In this document: positions 63,474-64,000 of the stretch, piece by piece | Position numbering within the stretch: position 1 is the first letter of the stretch | Layout of the letters: each line of letters begins with the position of its first letter | Source: Azadirachta indica | Lineage: Eukaryota > Streptophyta > Magnoliopsida > Sapindales > Meliaceae | DNA length: 64,000 bases | Reading direction: 5' to 3' | Assembly (NCBI GenBank): GCA_022749755.1 | Contig: CM040440.1 | Coordinates: forward strand, 16,417,269-16,481,268 | Notes under the pieces: generated by a model | Database searches by the model: none | What the model was told of the DNA's origin: nothing | Seen by the model: only the letters and a program-made list of their open reading frames with translations | Position numbers and translations under genes: made by a program

Positions 63474-63836
63474 CTAACTACAGAGGTTGGGTATGCAGGC
63501 ACCTCCTTCCAGGTTCTGCTGTTCTTTCCATATCCTTCCTGTAACTCGAAGCTTCAACTCTTTCCTATCCCCTCCAGAGAAGAATAGAGCCATATTACGC
63601 TGTATAATTAGACCATCGTGGCTGTCTCTAACCTTCTTGTGGCTATCTCTAATGCTTCGTGGGGTGCCTTCCCAAATGAGTTTCCTTCCATTTCCTCCAA
63701 CCTCCAAACTGTAGCTGTAATTCCGGGCTTCTGTCTCATCACCCATGAAACGGAGGAATGCCATATACACTGGAGCCATACCAAGCTGGAAAGCTTCAAA
63801 ATGGAGACAAAAGTACTGGCCAAAACAGTGGAAAAC
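63474..63836 (-). CDS. SINAT3: SINAT3-type E3 ubiquitin ligase, last exon
   Basis: Seven-in-absentia RING E3 ligases ubiquitinate target proteins; the RING and zinc-finger part lies beyond the right edge. The exon starts after an AG at 63838-63837 and encodes 120 residues of the TRAF-like substrate-binding domain, ending in CIPNLCS and TAA. Key segments are HCFGQYFCLHFEAFQLG, PVYMAFLRFMGDETEARN, SIRDSHKKVRDSHDG and NMALFFSGGDRKELKLRVTG. The frame is open throughout, so this piece looks functional. The number in the SINAT family follows recalled synteny with At3g61790 and is less certain than the family call. Confidence 0.9.
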   Translation of the reverse strand, partial: VFHCFGQYFCLHFEAFQLGMAPVYMAFLRFMGDETEARNYSYSLEVGGNGRKLIWEGTPRSIRDSHKKVRDSHDGLIIQRNMALFFSGGDRKELKLRVTGRIWKEQQNLEGGACIPNLCS

Positions 63837-64000
63837 CTATAGAAAGATCATCCAATCAGTATTCCCAAAAATTGAAGCAATCGGAATCATAATTATGTAC
63901 AAGAATCAGGGAGACAGGGAGAAGAAGGAATTATATGATGAAGCCATTATATTAAAAGACAAGTTTCACAAGGATATGAGGGAACTCCTTTGCTCTATCA

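Overview
This window is nuclear DNA from a flowering plant, most likely a woody dicot. I suspect Citrus or a relative, but that is an impression from the protein sequences and is not proven here. The evidence for a plant is large genes with many GT-AG introns, plant-only families (EMB1703, WSD-type acyltransferase, DUF1442, SINAT, REC), AT-rich spacers with inverted-repeat transposons, and no operons.

Layout, left to right. (1) 1-3384, minus: the 5' half of an ATX3-type PWWP/PHD/SET histone methyltransferase, running off the left edge. (2) 5.3-13.3 kb: a rearranged block. It holds a second, about 99% identical but broken copy of ATX3 exons (6.0-8.7 kb), an older fragment of the ATX3 start (10.75-11.0 kb), and a roughly 1 kb-armed inverted repeat around that fragment. 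(3) 13.3-20.5 kb: a gene-free AT-rich stretch with at least one convincing Mutator-like MITE (17964-19263, 9-bp target duplication). (4) 21360-33817, plus: a complete 23-exon REC/CLU-family gene (1885 codons). (5) 35.7-43.4 kb, minus: a DOMON-cytochrome b561 gene, a DUF1442 gene and a WSD1-like acyltransferase pseudogene with three lesions. (6) A tRNA-Ala(CGC). (7) 44883-52172, minus: a complete 16-exon dynamin-related DRP1B gene. (8) 54402-56531, plus: a DUF212 acid phosphatase/haloperoxidase-related plastid protein. (9) 57919-62590, minus: EMB1703. (10) 63474-63836, minus: the last exon of a SINAT3-type E3 ligase.

The order ATX3, DOMON-b561, DRP1B, DUF212, EMB1703, SINAT3 is the order I recall for Arabidopsis At3g61740-At3g61790. 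That supports the orthology calls, and it marks REC, DUF1442, the WSD1-like pseudogene and the tRNA as interlopers or as losses in Arabidopsis. The genes act independently: chromatin, mitochondrial/plastid homeostasis, plasma-membrane redox, membrane fission, plastid development and protein turnover.

I found no clearly new biological system. The most unusual material is the multi-age ATX3 duplication block with its interrupted palindrome, and three tandem repeats inside DRP1B introns, two of which copy the gene's own splice sites. Exon boundaries were derived by hand from reading frame and GT/GC-AG sites and have no transcript support.
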